Positions 5,387-13,165 of a stretch of 22,759 bases of DNA are shown here, one piece after another; the first letter of the stretch is position 1, and every line of letters starts with the position of its first letter. The translations under genes were made by a program, and so were the position numbers. This stretch comes from an uncultured Eubacteriales bacterium (lineage in GTDB: Bacteria; Bacillota; Clostridia; Oscillospirales; Acutalibacteraceae), in contig CAKSLH010000012.1 in the NCBI GenBank assembly GCA_934466515.1, forward strand, positions 1 through 22,759, in the 5' to 3' direction. Below the pieces are notes generated by a model. The model made no database searches, was not told where the DNA came from, and saw only the letters and a list, made by a program, of their open reading frames with translations.

Positions 5387-6874
5387 TTACTGACCCTTTT
5401 TAATAACAAAGGAAAAATCTATGTATCCGTTTGAGCTGTCAAAGAAAACATTTGAAATATTTTCGGGGTATGCGGCGTTTACAGAAGAAAATGCGAGCGG
5501 AATTATTCGGTTTGAAGTCAGGATTTTTTTCTGAGCGGAGGAAAGGTCTGAGCCCTCAGCCCCGAAAAGCTCCAAAAATTCCTCGGGTCTTGAGCTTTTT
5601 GCCTTTACGGGGAAAACCGCAAACTGCAAAGTCTGATTTTTAAGCTCAGACATTAAAGCGTCCTTATTTGAACTTGGCTTAATATTTACAAACGCGCTGA
5701 GATTTTGCTGCCAGTGCGAAACTATAGCGGAAACAGCGGATTTAATGCTTTCATCGTCATAAAAATAAAGCGTTGCCGACGGGAATACCTTGTCGTCGGT
5801 GCTTTTTACAGCCGAGGAAATAAGTTTTTTTGCCTTTTCGATATTGTATTCCCTTTCATAGGCAGGCAGGTCCGTATTTAAGCCCTCTTTAATTATTTCG
5901 GGATAAATTCCGTCAGCGATTTCAAAGCCCTCAGGCAAAAGCTTTTCATAAACCGACCTGTCCGTAGCACAGCTAATCGCAAGAGCAATATCCTTTGAAA
6001 ATTCCTGACCTATTGTCATCACAATAAGGCTGTTCTGGCAGGATTTTACCTTTAATCCGTTTTCCTTTGCACTTTCGGTCTCTCCGTTTTTTAAAAATGC
6101 CATATCAACGGTTTGGTCGGCAATCAGCTCGGGCGCGCTCTTTTCGGTATTGCAGGACAGGAAAACCGACGCGTTAAGCGCGGAAAACGAACCCTTATAA
6201 TTGTTGTTTTTATAAAGCCTTATGCCGAAGTCATCGGTGTTCCATCTTCCGATATAATAAGAGCCGTTTGCAAGGACATATTTTTTCTCAAGGCCGTATT
6301 TCCCGACGCTTTTATTAAAAAACTTCTCGTTGCACGGCATACAGACGCTGGTTGTAAGGGTGTCTAAAAAGAATTCGTCCTCGCTGTCAAGCGTTATTTC
6401 AAGCGTATACTTATCAACAGCCTTTACGGCAAGGCTTTCCTTGTCGGCGCCGCCCGAAAGAATGCTTTTAGCGTTTCCTATTGCTTTAAGCCTTTTTGCA
6501 AAGGGAGCGGCGGTTTTCGGGTCGACCGCCCTTTTAAAAGCAAAAACAAAATCAGCGGCGGTAAGCTTTGTCCCGTCAAAATATTCGGAATTTTCCTTAA
6601 TTTTAAAGGTATAGGAAAGCCCGCTTTTTTCATAGCTTTCGGCAACGCCGTTAGTAATCTTACCGTCCTTATCCTTTCTTAAGAGCCCTTCAAAGATATT
6701 GCGGACAATTAAAAGCTCGTTATCGTCCGACGCGGTCTGAGGGTCTAAAGAAACAGGTTCGGCTGAAAGATTAAAATATATACATTCCTTTAAATATGCC
6801 TTGCCGCAGGAGCAAAGAGAAATTAAAATCACACCGCAAAGCAGTAAAGAAATAAAATTTAAAAGCTTTTTCAT
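5387..6874 (-). CDS. Oligopeptide ABC transporter substrate-binding lipoprotein
   Basis: This 495-aa extracytoplasmic solute-binding protein is of family 5 (OppA/DppA type). The N-terminus MKKLLNFISLLLCGVILISL is a lipoprotein signal with lipobox L-C-S-C and lipidated Cys23. Typical family blocks follow: LSAEPVSLDPQTASDDNELLIVRNIFEGL, then FKIKENSEYFDGTKLTAADFVFAFKRAVDP, then YYIGRWNTDDFGIRLYKNNNY. A longer frame starts at 6970, but the ATG at 6872-6874 is chosen. It has GGTGAT upstream, begins with the signal peptide, and the extra 5' part contains the promoter. No permease or ATPase genes are adjacent, so it is an orphan that may feed a transporter elsewhere or bind peptides for signalling. 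It is first in a transcript with two barstars. Confidence 0.9.
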   Translation of the reverse strand: MKKLLNFISLLLCGVILISLCSCGKAYLKECIYFNLSAEPVSLDPQTASDDNELLIVRNIFEGLLRKDKDGKITNGVAESYEKSGLSYTFKIKENSEYFDGTKLTAADFVFAFKRAVDPKTAAPFAKRLKAIGNAKSILSGGADKESLAVKAVDKYTLEITLDSEDEFFLDTLTTSVCMPCNEKFFNKSVGKYGLEKKYVLANGSYYIGRWNTDDFGIRLYKNNNYKGSFSALNASVFLSCNTEKSAPELIADQTVDMAFLKNGETESAKENGLKVKSCQNSLIVMTIGQEFSKDIALAISCATDRSVYEKLLPEGFEIADGIYPEIIKEGLNTDLPAYEREYNIEKAKKLISSAVKSTDDKVFPSATLYFYDDESIKSAVSAIVSHWQQNLSAFVNIKPSSNKDALMSELKNQTLQFAVFPVKAKSSRPEEFLELFGAEGSDLSSAQKKILTSNRIIPLAFSSVNAAYPENISNVFFDSSNGYIDFSFVIKKGQ

Positions 6875-6890
6875 TATATCACCGTTTTTA

Positions 6891-6919
6891 ATTATATAGT
6901 AATACGAAGCTTTTTTCAA
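6891..6919 (-). promoter_or_regulatory. Promoter of the lipoprotein-barstar operon
   Basis: On the minus strand TTGAAA (6914-6919) and consensus TATAAT (6891-6896) have a 17-bp spacer. The start is about 10 bases before the ribosome site, which excludes the longer upstream reading frame. Confidence 0.8.
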
Positions 6920-6936
6920 GGTGTAAAGAAAAAAAC

Positions 6937-6965
6937 TTGACAGGCGGTTTAAAATGTGATAGAAT
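6937..6965 (+). promoter_or_regulatory. Strong promoter of the ylxM-ffh operon
   Basis: Consensus TTGACA (6937-6942), 17 bp, and TAGAAT (6960-6965) with an extended TG motif. The expected start is near 6972, downstream of the ATG at 6969, which therefore cannot be the ylxM start. Confidence 0.85.
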
Positions 6966-6998
6966 ATCATGGTATTAAAAACAAAGAGGTGCGTTCCC

Positions 6999-7307
6999 GT
7001 GCAAAAGGATCTTCATGTTTCTTCTCTTCTGGATGTTTACGGGTTCGCTTTAAGCCAAAAGCAAAGAGAGCTTTGCGAGTATTATTTTAACGACGATCTG
7101 TCGCTTGCCGAAATCTCGCAGAACGAGGGAATCACAAGACAGTGCGTGTGCGACCATATAAAGCGCGCCGAAAAAAGGCTTTATGAGCTTGAAAAGCAGT
7201 GCGGATATGAGAAAAAATTTTCTTCCCTTAAAGCCCTCGCTGTTTCTGCCGAAAACGGAGACGAAATCGCAAACAAACAGATTTTAAAAATAATAAACAC
7301 ACTTTAG
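6999..7307 (+). CDS. ylxM: YlxM, SRP-associated helix-turn-helix protein
   Basis: This 102-aa member of the YlxM/p13 family is encoded directly before ffh, as in Bacillus and Clostridium. In mycoplasma and streptococci the homologue associates with the signal recognition particle and affects Ffh activity. The sequence has a sigma-70 region-4-like HTH: ALSQKQRELCEYYFNDDLSL, then AEISQNEGITRQCVCDHIKR, and a charged helix. The start is taken as GTG at 6999 with AGAGGTG 8 bases upstream. An ATG at 6969 in the same frame lies between the -10 element and the expected transcript start. The gene ends 14 bases before ffh and is the first of a six-gene operon. Confidence 0.88.
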   Translation: MQKDLHVSSLLDVYGFALSQKQRELCEYYFNDDLSLAEISQNEGITRQCVCDHIKRAEKRLYELEKQCGYEKKFSSLKALAVSAENGDEIANKQILKIINTL

Positions 7308-7321
7308 AAGGGCGGTGCAAA

Positions 7322-8674
7322 ATGGCTTTTAACAATCTTCAGGATAAATTGGGCGGAATTTTTAAAAAGCTCAGAAATAAGGGAAAAATTTCCGAGAGCG
7401 ATGTAAAAGAAGCAATGCGCGAGGTAAGGCTCGCTTTGCTTGAAGCCGATGTAAACTATAAGGTTGCAAAGGATTTTACCAATTCGGTCGCCGAAAAATG
7501 CGTCGGCGAGAATGTTTTCGAAAGCCTTACTGCCGCTCAGATGATTATGAAGATAGTCCGCGACCAGCTGACCGAGCTTATGGGAAGCGAGCAGGCGAGA
7601 CTTAAAACCTCTTCAAAAATTCCGACTGTTATTATGATGTGCGGTCTTCAGGGCTCCGGTAAAACAACCCACAGCGCAAAACTTGCAAAATATTTAAAGG
7701 CTAAGGGAAGCAGACCGCTTCTTGTCGCCTGCGATATATACAGGCCTGCCGCTATTGAGCAGTTAAAGGTTGTAGGAAGCGCCGTGGGAGCGCCGGTTTT
7801 CGAAATGGGCACAGAAAAGCCCGAAAAAATAGCGCTTGAGGCTGTAAAGCACGCTAGGGACCACGGTTACGATTATGTTATTTTAGATACCGCCGGCAGA
7901 CTTCATATTGACTCCGAGCTTATGGATGAGCTCAAACGAATTACCGAAACCGTCGATGTTACCGACACCCTGCTTGTCATTGATTCGATGATAGGTCAGG
8001 ACGCGGTAAATGTCGCAAAGGCGTTTAACGATATTCTTGAAATCGACGGCGTTATTATCACTAAGCTTGACGGCGATACAAGAGGCGGTGCGGCGCTATC
8101 CGTTAAGGCGGTTACAGGCAAGCCTATCCTCTTTGCGGGCACAGGCGAAAAGCTTGACGATTTGGAGGAATTCCACCCCGACCGCATGGCTTCGAGAATT
8201 CTCGGAATGGGCGATGTTTTCTCTCTTATTGAAAAGGTTGAAAACGAGCTTGACGAGAAGAAGGCTCAGGAGACCGCAAAAAGGCTTCAGGAAAACAAGT
8301 TTGATATGAACGATTTGCTTTCCCAGTTCCAGCAAATTCAGAAAATGGGAAGCATAAAAAGTCTTCTTTCGATGATTCCGGGAATGGAAAGCAAGCTTAG
8401 AAATGTCGATATTGACGACAGGCAGATGCTGAGAGTCGAAGCGATTATAAAATCAATGACCGAAAAAGAGCGCGAAAAGCCCGATATTATAAACGGGTCG
8501 AGGAAAAAGCGTATAGCCGCAGGCTGCGGACAGTCTGTCGAGGAGGTCAATCGGCTTTTAAGGCAGTATGAGCAGATGAAAAAGATGTTCAAGCAGTTAG
8601 GCGGCAAGGGCGGCAGGCGCAATGTTATGAGAAATATGCGCAATATAAATATGCCCGGCAAATTCGGTTTATAA
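7322..8674 (+). CDS. ffh: Signal recognition particle GTPase Ffh
   Basis: Ffh (SRP54) binds signal sequences of nascent membrane and exported proteins and 4.5S/6S RNA, and delivers ribosomes to FtsY. The 450-aa length is normal. The N domain is followed by the NG GTPase with P-loop GLQGSGKTTHSAKLAKYL (about 108-125), DTAGRLHID, and TKLDGDTRGGAALS (about 245-258). The C-terminal M domain is methionine-rich (SMIPGMESKL, QMKKMFKQLG) and ends in RNMRNINMPGKFGL. The ribosome site is weak but present before the ATG. It is the second gene of the ylxM-ffh-rpsP-khpA-rimM-trmD operon. Confidence 0.98.
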   Translation: MAFNNLQDKLGGIFKKLRNKGKISESDVKEAMREVRLALLEADVNYKVAKDFTNSVAEKCVGENVFESLTAAQMIMKIVRDQLTELMGSEQARLKTSSKIPTVIMMCGLQGSGKTTHSAKLAKYLKAKGSRPLLVACDIYRPAAIEQLKVVGSAVGAPVFEMGTEKPEKIALEAVKHARDHGYDYVILDTAGRLHIDSELMDELKRITETVDVTDTLLVIDSMIGQDAVNVAKAFNDILEIDGVIITKLDGDTRGGAALSVKAVTGKPILFAGTGEKLDDLEEFHPDRMASRILGMGDVFSLIEKVENELDEKKAQETAKRLQENKFDMNDLLSQFQQIQKMGSIKSLLSMIPGMESKLRNVDIDDRQMLRVEAIIKSMTEKEREKPDIINGSRKKRIAAGCGQSVEEVNRLLRQYEQMKKMFKQLGGKGGRRNVMRNMRNINMPGKFGL

Positions 8675-8721
8675 GGCTTTTGCCTTTTAAATATTTAACT
8701 TTTTATTCGGAGGTGTAAATA

Positions 8722-8964
8722 ATGGCAGTTAAAATCAGACTTCGCAGATTAGGCGCTAAAAAGGCTCCTTTCTACCGTGTAGTTGTTGCAGATTCAAGAT
8801 TTCCGCGTGACGGCCGCTTTATAGAAGAGATCGGATATTATGATCCCACTAAGAATCCGGCTGATGTAAAGATCGACGCTGAAAAGGCAAAGCAGTGGAT
8901 ATCAAACGGCGCTCAGCCCACCGATACCGTTAAAGCATTGCTCAAGAAAAACGGCGTTCTTTAA
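8722..8964 (+). CDS. rpsP: 30S ribosomal protein S16
   Basis: This 80-aa S16 begins with the typical MAVKIRLRRLGAKKAPFYRV and contains VVADSRFPRDGRFIEEIGYY and a WISNGAQPTDTVK segment. It binds 16S rRNA and stabilises the body of the small subunit. CGGAGG lies before the ATG. It sits between ffh and khpA in the conserved ribosome-maturation order. Confidence 0.98.
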   Translation: MAVKIRLRRLGAKKAPFYRVVVADSRFPRDGRFIEEIGYYDPTKNPADVKIDAEKAKQWISNGAQPTDTVKALLKKNGVL

Positions 8965-8978
8965 TAAGGAGATTATTT

Positions 8979-9212
8979 ATGCAGGAACTTTTAAAAAACA
9001 TAGCCGCAGGACTTGTAAAAGACCCTGAGGCTGTTTCCGTTACGGCAGATGAAACCAATGACGAGGGCGTAACAGTTTATCATCTTCATGTTGCTGAGGA
9101 CGATATGGGACGCGTTATCGGAAAGCAGGGCAGAATTGCCAAGGCTATCCGCACCGTTATGCGTGCGGCGGCTAACCGCAGCGGTGAAAAAATATCCGTT
9201 GAGATAGACTGA
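8979..9212 (+). CDS. khpA: KhpA, KH-domain RNA-binding protein
   Basis: This 77-aa single KH domain protein (YlqC family) has the RNA-gripping loop IGKQGRIAKAIRTVMRAAA (G-K-Q-G at about residues 47-50). In Firmicutes KhpA works as a dimer with itself or with KhpB/Jag and influences many small RNAs and mRNAs. It follows rpsP by 14 bases with AAGGAG before the ATG. The usual next gene is rimM; here a hairpin lies between the two. Confidence 0.95.
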   Translation: MQELLKNIAAGLVKDPEAVSVTADETNDEGVTVYHLHVAEDDMGRVIGKQGRIAKAIRTVMRAAANRSGEKISVEID

Positions 9213-9226
9213 TATAAAATTTTGCG

Positions 9227-9248
9227 CCCCCGAAATTCCTTTCGGGGG
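9227..9248 (+). terminator. Hairpin inside the operon, possible partial terminator
   Basis: CCCCCGAAA and TTTCGGGGG form a perfect 9-bp stem with loop TTCC between khpA and rimM. The following TAATTTAT is only weakly T-rich. It may be an attenuator that lowers rimM-trmD expression relative to rpsP, an RNA-processing or stability element, or a terminator that is often read through. No promoter is obvious between it and rimM. Confidence 0.6.
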
Positions 9249-9278
9249 TAATTTATAATCTTAAAAAGGATGGTTTTT

Positions 9279-9791
9279 TTGAAAAAAGAATATCTTGAAG
9301 CAGGAAAAATCGTCGGTACTCACGGAATAAGAGGAACTTTAAGGCTAAACCCTTGGGCAGACAGCAGCGATAGCGTCTGCTCCTATAAAAGATTTTTTAT
9401 AGACGGCGATAAAAAGGAGCTTTCCGTCGTTTCGGCAAAGCCCCACGGAGCGGTTGCGCTTATCGACATTTCGGGCGTCGATTCCATAGAAAAAGCCGAA
9501 AGCTTAAGGGGTAAGACCTTTTATATAAAAAGGGAGGACGCTTTTCTTCCCGATGGCAGATATTTTATTGACGAGCTAAAGGGCTGTAAGGTGTTTGATT
9601 TTTCGAGCGGAAGGCCGCTCGGCGTTTTAAGCGATGTTTCTTCAACGGGCGCCAACGATGTCTGGCACATTGAGCAAAACGGAAAAGAATACCTTATCCC
9701 CGTTATAGATGATGTGGTAAAAGAAGTGGACATCGAAAACGAAATAATTAAAATTTCACCGCTGAAAGGGATTTTTGACGATGAGAATTGA
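9279..9791 (+). CDS. rimM: Ribosome maturation factor RimM
   Basis: RimM (170 aa) helps assemble the head of the 30S subunit and binds S19. The N-terminal RimM domain is visible (EYLEAGKIVGTHGIRGTLRL, FFIDG, AESLRGKTFYIKREDAFLPDGRYFIDEL). It leads to a PRC-barrel (GRPLGVLSDVSSTGANDVWHI, YLIPVIDDVVKEVDIENEIIKI, PLKGIFD). A TTG at 9279 is the preferred start. AAAAAGGATGG lies 5-8 bases before it, and the resulting MKKEYLEAGKIV matches the family. The in-frame ATG at 9270 overlaps the ribosome site itself. The end overlaps trmD. Confidence 0.95.
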   Translation: MKKEYLEAGKIVGTHGIRGTLRLNPWADSSDSVCSYKRFFIDGDKKELSVVSAKPHGAVALIDISGVDSIEKAESLRGKTFYIKREDAFLPDGRYFIDELKGCKVFDFSSGRPLGVLSDVSSTGANDVWHIEQNGKEYLIPVIDDVVKEVDIENEIIKISPLKGIFDDEN

Positions 9792-10518
9792 CATAATGAC
9801 CCTTTTCCCCGAAATGTGCGAATCGGTTTTATCCGAAAGCATTATCGGCAGAGCGAGAAAAACCGGTAAGGTGGAAATTGTTTGCACGGATATTAGGGCT
9901 TTTTCGGGGAATAAACATAATAAGGTTGACGATTCGCCTTACGGCGGCGGAATGGGCATGATTATGGCGGCTCCCCCGATTTATAACTGCTATAAAAGCC
10001 TTTACGGCGAAAACGAGCCGAAGCCTCATTTGATTTATATGTCTCCTAAGGGAAAAACGCTTACTCAAAAAAGGGTTCGCGAGCTGTCCGAGTTTGACAG
10101 AATTGTTATTCTTTGCGGTCATTATGAGGGAATTGACGAGCGCGTTATCGAAGAAATCGTGGATGAGGAAATTTCCGTGGGCGATTATGTTGTAACAGGC
10201 GGGGAATTGCCGGCAATGATTTTAACCGACGCGGTTTGCAGAATGCTTCCTAAGGTGCTTTCCGAGGATGTCTGCTTTGAGGACGAAAGCCATTTTGACG
10301 GACTGCTTGAATACCCTCAGTATACTAGACCGCCTGTGTTTAACGGAAAAGAGGTTCCGCCCGTTCTTTTATCGGGCGACCATGCAAAAATCGCCGACTG
10401 GAGAAGAACCGAACAGCTTAAAATAACAAGGGAGCGCCGTCCCGAGCTTTTTGAAGCACTTGAGCTTTCAAAAAAGGACTGCAAGCTTTTAGGGCTTAGC
10501 TTTAAAAGCTCCAAATAG
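9781..10518 (+). CDS. trmD: tRNA (guanine37-N1)-methyltransferase TrmD
   Basis: This 245-aa SPOUT methyltransferase uses SAM to make m1G37 in tRNAs reading CNN codons, including tRNA-Pro(GGG), which is encoded about 470 bases downstream. The trefoil-knot SAM site is clear: LIYMSPKGKTL, VILCGHYEGIDERVIEEIVD, SVGDYVVTGGELPAMILTDAVCR. The ARPxxFNG-like motif YTRPPVFNGKEVPPVLLSGDH is present, and LKITRERRPELFE lies near the C-terminus. The ATG at 9781 overlaps the end of rimM and gives MRIDIMTLFPEM; a TTG six bases earlier is less likely. It is the last gene of the operon: rplS, which normally follows, is absent. Confidence 0.97.
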   Translation: MRIDIMTLFPEMCESVLSESIIGRARKTGKVEIVCTDIRAFSGNKHNKVDDSPYGGGMGMIMAAPPIYNCYKSLYGENEPKPHLIYMSPKGKTLTQKRVRELSEFDRIVILCGHYEGIDERVIEEIVDEEISVGDYVVTGGELPAMILTDAVCRMLPKVLSEDVCFEDESHFDGLLEYPQYTRPPVFNGKEVPPVLLSGDHAKIADWRRTEQLKITRERRPELFEALELSKKDCKLLGLSFKSSK

Positions 10519-10604
10519 CTACAATTTTTTACATCATTTTCAACAAATAGCAAGTTAGTTTTTACGAAATCATTGGGGGATTATTAGAACTTATTAACAA
10601 ATTG

Positions 10605-10632
10605 TTGACGATTTCATTAAATGTGGTATAAT
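10605..10632 (+). promoter_or_regulatory. Promoter of ptsH
   Basis: TTGACG (10605-10610), 16 bp, and consensus TATAAT (10627-10632) with TG extended -10. The start is near 10640, giving a leader of about 45 bases with AAGGAG. The 10519-10604 stretch after trmD shows no convincing terminator. Confidence 0.82.
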
Positions 10633-10683
10633 CTATATATCGCGTAAATTGATTTTTACCTGTAAAGACAAGGAGAATTTGAT

Positions 10684-10947
10684 ATGTGCGTTAAAGATGT
10701 TGTTATTAAAAATCAGGTTGGTCTTCATGCCCGCCCTGCAACCTTTTTCATTCAAAAGGCTAATGAATACAAGTCTTCTATCTGGGTAGAAAAGGACGAT
10801 AGAAAGGTTAATGCCAAGAGCCTTTTAGGCGTACTTTCTCTCGGAATTGTCGGCGGTGCTACTATTCGCATTATTTCCGACGGAAGCGATGAAAAGGAAG
10901 CTCTTGACGGACTCGTTGAGCTTGTTGATTCGGGCTTTTCCGATTGA
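10684..10947 (+). CDS. ptsH: Phosphocarrier protein HPr
   Basis: This 87-aa HPr of the sugar phosphotransferase system carries the active-site His15 in GLHARPA, phosphorylated by enzyme I. Ser46 lies in VNAKSLLGVLSLG, the regulatory site phosphorylated by HprK in Firmicutes. Both residues are intact, so it is a true HPr rather than a Crh-type or NPr protein. It has its own strong promoter, stands alone without ptsI, and is followed 38 bases later by tRNA-Pro, possibly on the same transcript. An HprK-like P-loop gene lies about 2.2 kb away on the other strand. Confidence 0.95.
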   Translation: MCVKDVVIKNQVGLHARPATFFIQKANEYKSSIWVEKDDRKVNAKSLLGVLSLGIVGGATIRIISDGSDEKEALDGLVELVDSGFSD

Positions 10948-10984
10948 TTTAATTACAACTCCGGCTTAAAATGCCGGTACATAT

Positions 10985-11060
10985 CCGGGTGTGGCGCAGC
11001 TGGTAGCGCGCTTGACTGGGGGTCAAGAGGCCGCAGGTTCAAGTCCTGTCACTCGGACCA
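10985..11060 (+). tRNA. tRNA-Pro (anticodon GGG)
   Basis: A complete 76-base cloverleaf: acceptor CCGGGTG/CACTCGG with one G-T pair, D stem GCGC/GCGC, and anticodon stem CTTGA/TCAAG. The loop CTGGGGG has GGG at 34-36, the T arm is GCAGG-TTCAAGT-CCTGT, the discriminator is A, and CCA is encoded. G37 is present, as expected for a TrmD substrate. Confidence 0.96.
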
Positions 11061-11098
11061 AAGTCCCAAAGGCGGAAGTCTTTGGGACTTTAATTTTT
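11061..11098 (+). terminator. Terminator of ptsH/tRNA-Pro
   Basis: An 11-bp perfect stem AAGTCCCAAAG/CTTTGGGACTT with an 8-base loop starts right after the CCA of the tRNA and is followed by TAATTTTT. Confidence 0.88.
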
Positions 11099-11199
11099 AC
11101 CTATTCACTGTTCACTCTTCACTGAAAAACGCCTTTGGGCTTTGGAAGTAATAAGTAATAGTGAAAAGTGAAAAAGTATTCTGCAAGGCTTTGCCTTGC
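11097..11199 (+). repeat. R2 repeat, copy 1 (TTCACT inverted repeat with GCAAGGC hairpin)
   Basis: This MITE-like element has a left arm of TTCACT repeats (11104-11123), a short middle, and a right arm GGAAGTAATAAGTAATAGTG continuing to AAAAGTGAAAAAG. It closes with the hairpin GCAAGGCTTTGCCTTGC (11183-11199). The left and right arms are imperfectly complementary. The right half matches copy 2 (15178-15236, opposite strand) over about 57 bases. No coding potential. It directly follows the tRNA-Pro terminator. Confidence 0.7.
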
Positions 11200-11244
11200 T
11201 CGGACTGTAGATAAATCCACTTTTGTAACTTTGTCTACGGTATA

Positions 11245-11278
11245 AATCCGCCGATTAAAATCGGCGGATTTTTGTTTT
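11245..11278 (+). terminator. Second strong terminator downstream of tRNA-Pro
   Basis: AATCCGCCGAT/ATCGGCGGATT, an 11-bp perfect stem with loop TAAA, is followed by TTTGTTTTTG. It may be a back-up terminator, or it may end an unrecognised short transcript from 11200-11245, where GTAGA/TCTAC can also pair. No promoter was identified for such a transcript. Confidence 0.82.
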
Positions 11279-11390
11279 TGTGTTATTTATTCATTTATAT
11301 TATTAAAATATTCGTGTCCGCGTATACGCACTTGCGTATGCCAACTTTATATTGTCTTATATTCCGATAATTCTTATTGAAGGGTGATAT

Positions 11391-11482
11391 GTGTGCCTTA
11401 CGGCACTTGATATAACCAAACCCTTCCGTCAAAGCGTCGTCGCGTTTTATGCACGGCTGAGGGGTATTTTCTAATATCTATT
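11391..11482 (-). repeat. R1 modular palindromic repeat, copy C (short form)
   Basis: Read on the minus strand it holds an AT-rich TAGATATTAGAA segment, ATACCCCTCAG, a partly decayed GCATAAAACGCG hairpin, GCTTTGACGGAAGGGTTTGG, TTATAT and GTGCCGTAAGGCAC. The middle modules of copies A, B and D are missing, so it looks like an internal deletion that keeps both ends. The surrounding stretch 11279-11526 has no gene; a GCGTATACGCACTTGCGTAT hairpin occurs near 11318-11340. Confidence 0.75.
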
Positions 11483-11526
11483 GAACGGTCTCTCTCCTTT
11501 CGTCAAAGGAAGCAAACCAAAAGGCA

Positions 11527-11566
11527 ATAAAAAACTCAGCCGCCGTGAAAACGGAGACTGAGTTTT
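11527..11566 (-). terminator. Terminator of prfC
   Basis: On the minus strand AAAACTCAG pairs with CTGAGTTTT, with an inner CCGT/ACGG stem, followed by a T-rich tail. It lies 10 bases past the prfC stop codon. Confidence 0.85.
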
Positions 11567-11575
11567 ATTCATTAT

Positions 11576-13165
11576 TTAATTCTTGCTGAAATCCTCAAGC
11601 ACAAGACCCTCGTTTTTATCAAGCGCCCAGTTTATATTCCATGTGCTTGTAAAAATCAGCAGATCGTTACCCTTGAAATCCTGCACCCATTTGGTGTCAG
11701 AGGTGAGGTTTAAATCCTTGACCTCGCATTTTTTATCCTTTATCCACCTGATATACTGGAATGGAAGATTGTTTCTTATAACCTCAACATTGTATTCGTT
11801 TTTAAGGCGGTATTCAAGCACCTCAAACTGCAAAACGCCGACAACGCCGACTATTACCCTTTCCATTCCGGTGTTAGGCTCATGGAAGATTTGAATTGCG
11901 CCCTCCTGCGCTATCTGCTCAACACCTTTTACAAACTGCTTTCTTTTAAGGCTGTCCTTATGCTCTATCATCGCAAAATGCTCGGGGGCAAAGGTGGGAA
12001 TTCCCTCGAATTCAACTCTGTCCTTAACCTCGCAAACAGTGTCGCCTATCGAAAAAATACCCGGGTCGAAAACGCCTATAATATCACCCGCGTACGCTTC
12101 GTTGATAATCTGCCTGTCAGAAGCCATAAGCTGTTGAGGCTGGGAAAGCCTTAATGCCTTTTTGCCCTGAACATGGTAATATTCCTTATCTCTTTCGAAT
12201 TTACCCGAGCAAATCCGCATAAATGTCATTCTGTCGCGGTGCGCCTTGTTCATATTAGCCTGTATTTTAAATACGAAAGCAGAAAACTTATCCGAGTCAG
12301 GCTCAACGCTACCCTGCTTTGTAGCCCTCGGCAGAGGAGATGTGGTAAGCTCGATAAAGCTGTCTAAAAACGGCTCAACGCCGAAATTAGTTAAAGCAGA
12401 GCCGAAGAATACAGGGGTTAAGGATCCGTTTCTGACCTTTTCAAGGTCAAAATCAAAGCTTGCACCGTCTAAAAGCTCAATTTGGTCTACAAGCTCTTTT
12501 CTTTGGTACTCGCCTATAAGCCCGTCAAGCTTTTCGGTGTCGGTTATATCGCATTCAATAGGCTCAATCCTGTCCTGTCCGCGGTGGAATTCGTTAAAAG
12601 CTAAAATCTGCCTTTTATTCCTGTCAAAAACGCCTTTAAAGCTTACACCGCATCCAATCGGCCAGTTCATCGGATATGTACCGATTCCGAATTCCTTTTC
12701 AAGCTCGTCGATAAGCTCAAAGGGGTCGCGCGCCTCGCGGTCAAGCTTGTTGATAAATGTAAATATCGGGATATGGCGCATAGCCGTAACCTTAAACAGC
12801 TTTCTTGTCTGCGGTTCGATACCCTTTGCCGCGTCAATAACCATTACCACACTGTCCGCCGCCATGAGCGTGCGGTAGGTGTCCTCGGAAAAGTCCTGAT
12901 GTCCGGGGGTGTCAAGAATGTTTATGCACTTGCCCTTGTATTCAAACTGCATAACCGAAGATGTAATTGAAATTCCGCGCTGTTTTTCAAGCTCCATCCA
13001 GTCGGATACAGCATGCTTTGCGGTAGCCTTTCCTTTTACGGAGCCTGCAGTCTTGATCGCGCCGGAATATAAGAGCAGTTTTTCCGTAAGCGTAGTTTTA
13101 CCGGCGTCAGGATGCGAGATTATCGCAAATGTGCGCCGGCGGTTGATTTCTTCTTTTAATGTCAC
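11576..13165 (-). CDS. prfC: Peptide chain release factor 3
   Basis: This 529-aa RF3 is the GTPase that removes RF1/RF2 from the ribosome after termination. Motifs present: G1 SHPDAGKTTLTEK (about 17-29), switch I RGISITSSVMQF, G3 DTPGHQDFSEDTYRTL with the catalytic His, G4 NKLDREARDP, and domain II/III signatures such as FMRICSGKFERDKEY and VGVVGVLQFEVLEYRLKNEY. The length is typical. The start is GTG at 13163-13165, which overlaps the stop of the preceding gene by one base; GAAGGA upstream lies inside that gene, so the two are coupled. A terminator follows. Confidence 0.97.
   Translation of the reverse strand: MTLKEEINRRRTFAIISHPDAGKTTLTEKLLLYSGAIKTAGSVKGKATAKHAVSDWMELEKQRGISITSSVMQFEYKGKCINILDTPGHQDFSEDTYRTLMAADSVVMVIDAAKGIEPQTRKLFKVTAMRHIPIFTFINKLDREARDPFELIDELEKEFGIGTYPMNWPIGCGVSFKGVFDRNKRQILAFNEFHRGQDRIEPIECDITDTEKLDGLIGEYQRKELVDQIELLDGASFDFDLEKVRNGSLTPVFFGSALTNFGVEPFLDSFIELTTSPLPRATKQGSVEPDSDKFSAFVFKIQANMNKAHRDRMTFMRICSGKFERDKEYYHVQGKKALRLSQPQQLMASDRQIINEAYAGDIIGVFDPGIFSIGDTVCEVKDRVEFEGIPTFAPEHFAMIEHKDSLKRKQFVKGVEQIAQEGAIQIFHEPNTGMERVIVGVVGVLQFEVLEYRLKNEYNVEVIRNNLPFQYIRWIKDKKCEVKDLNLTSDTKWVQDFKGNDLLIFTSTWNINWALDKNEGLVLEDFSKN

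Noticed and set aside
6875..6970. Longer start (ATG at 6970) for the peptide-binding lipoprotein
   Set aside because: It would put 32 residues before the signal peptide and overlap the gene's own -35/-10 elements.
10684..10947. Crh (catabolite-repression HPr) instead of HPr
   Set aside because: Crh lacks the active-site His15; here GLHARPA is intact.
12246..12878. A 210-aa plus-strand reading frame opposite prfC
   Set aside because: It is the antisense shadow of a well-conserved RF3 gene; Ser/Lys/Phe-rich with no ribosome site or family match.
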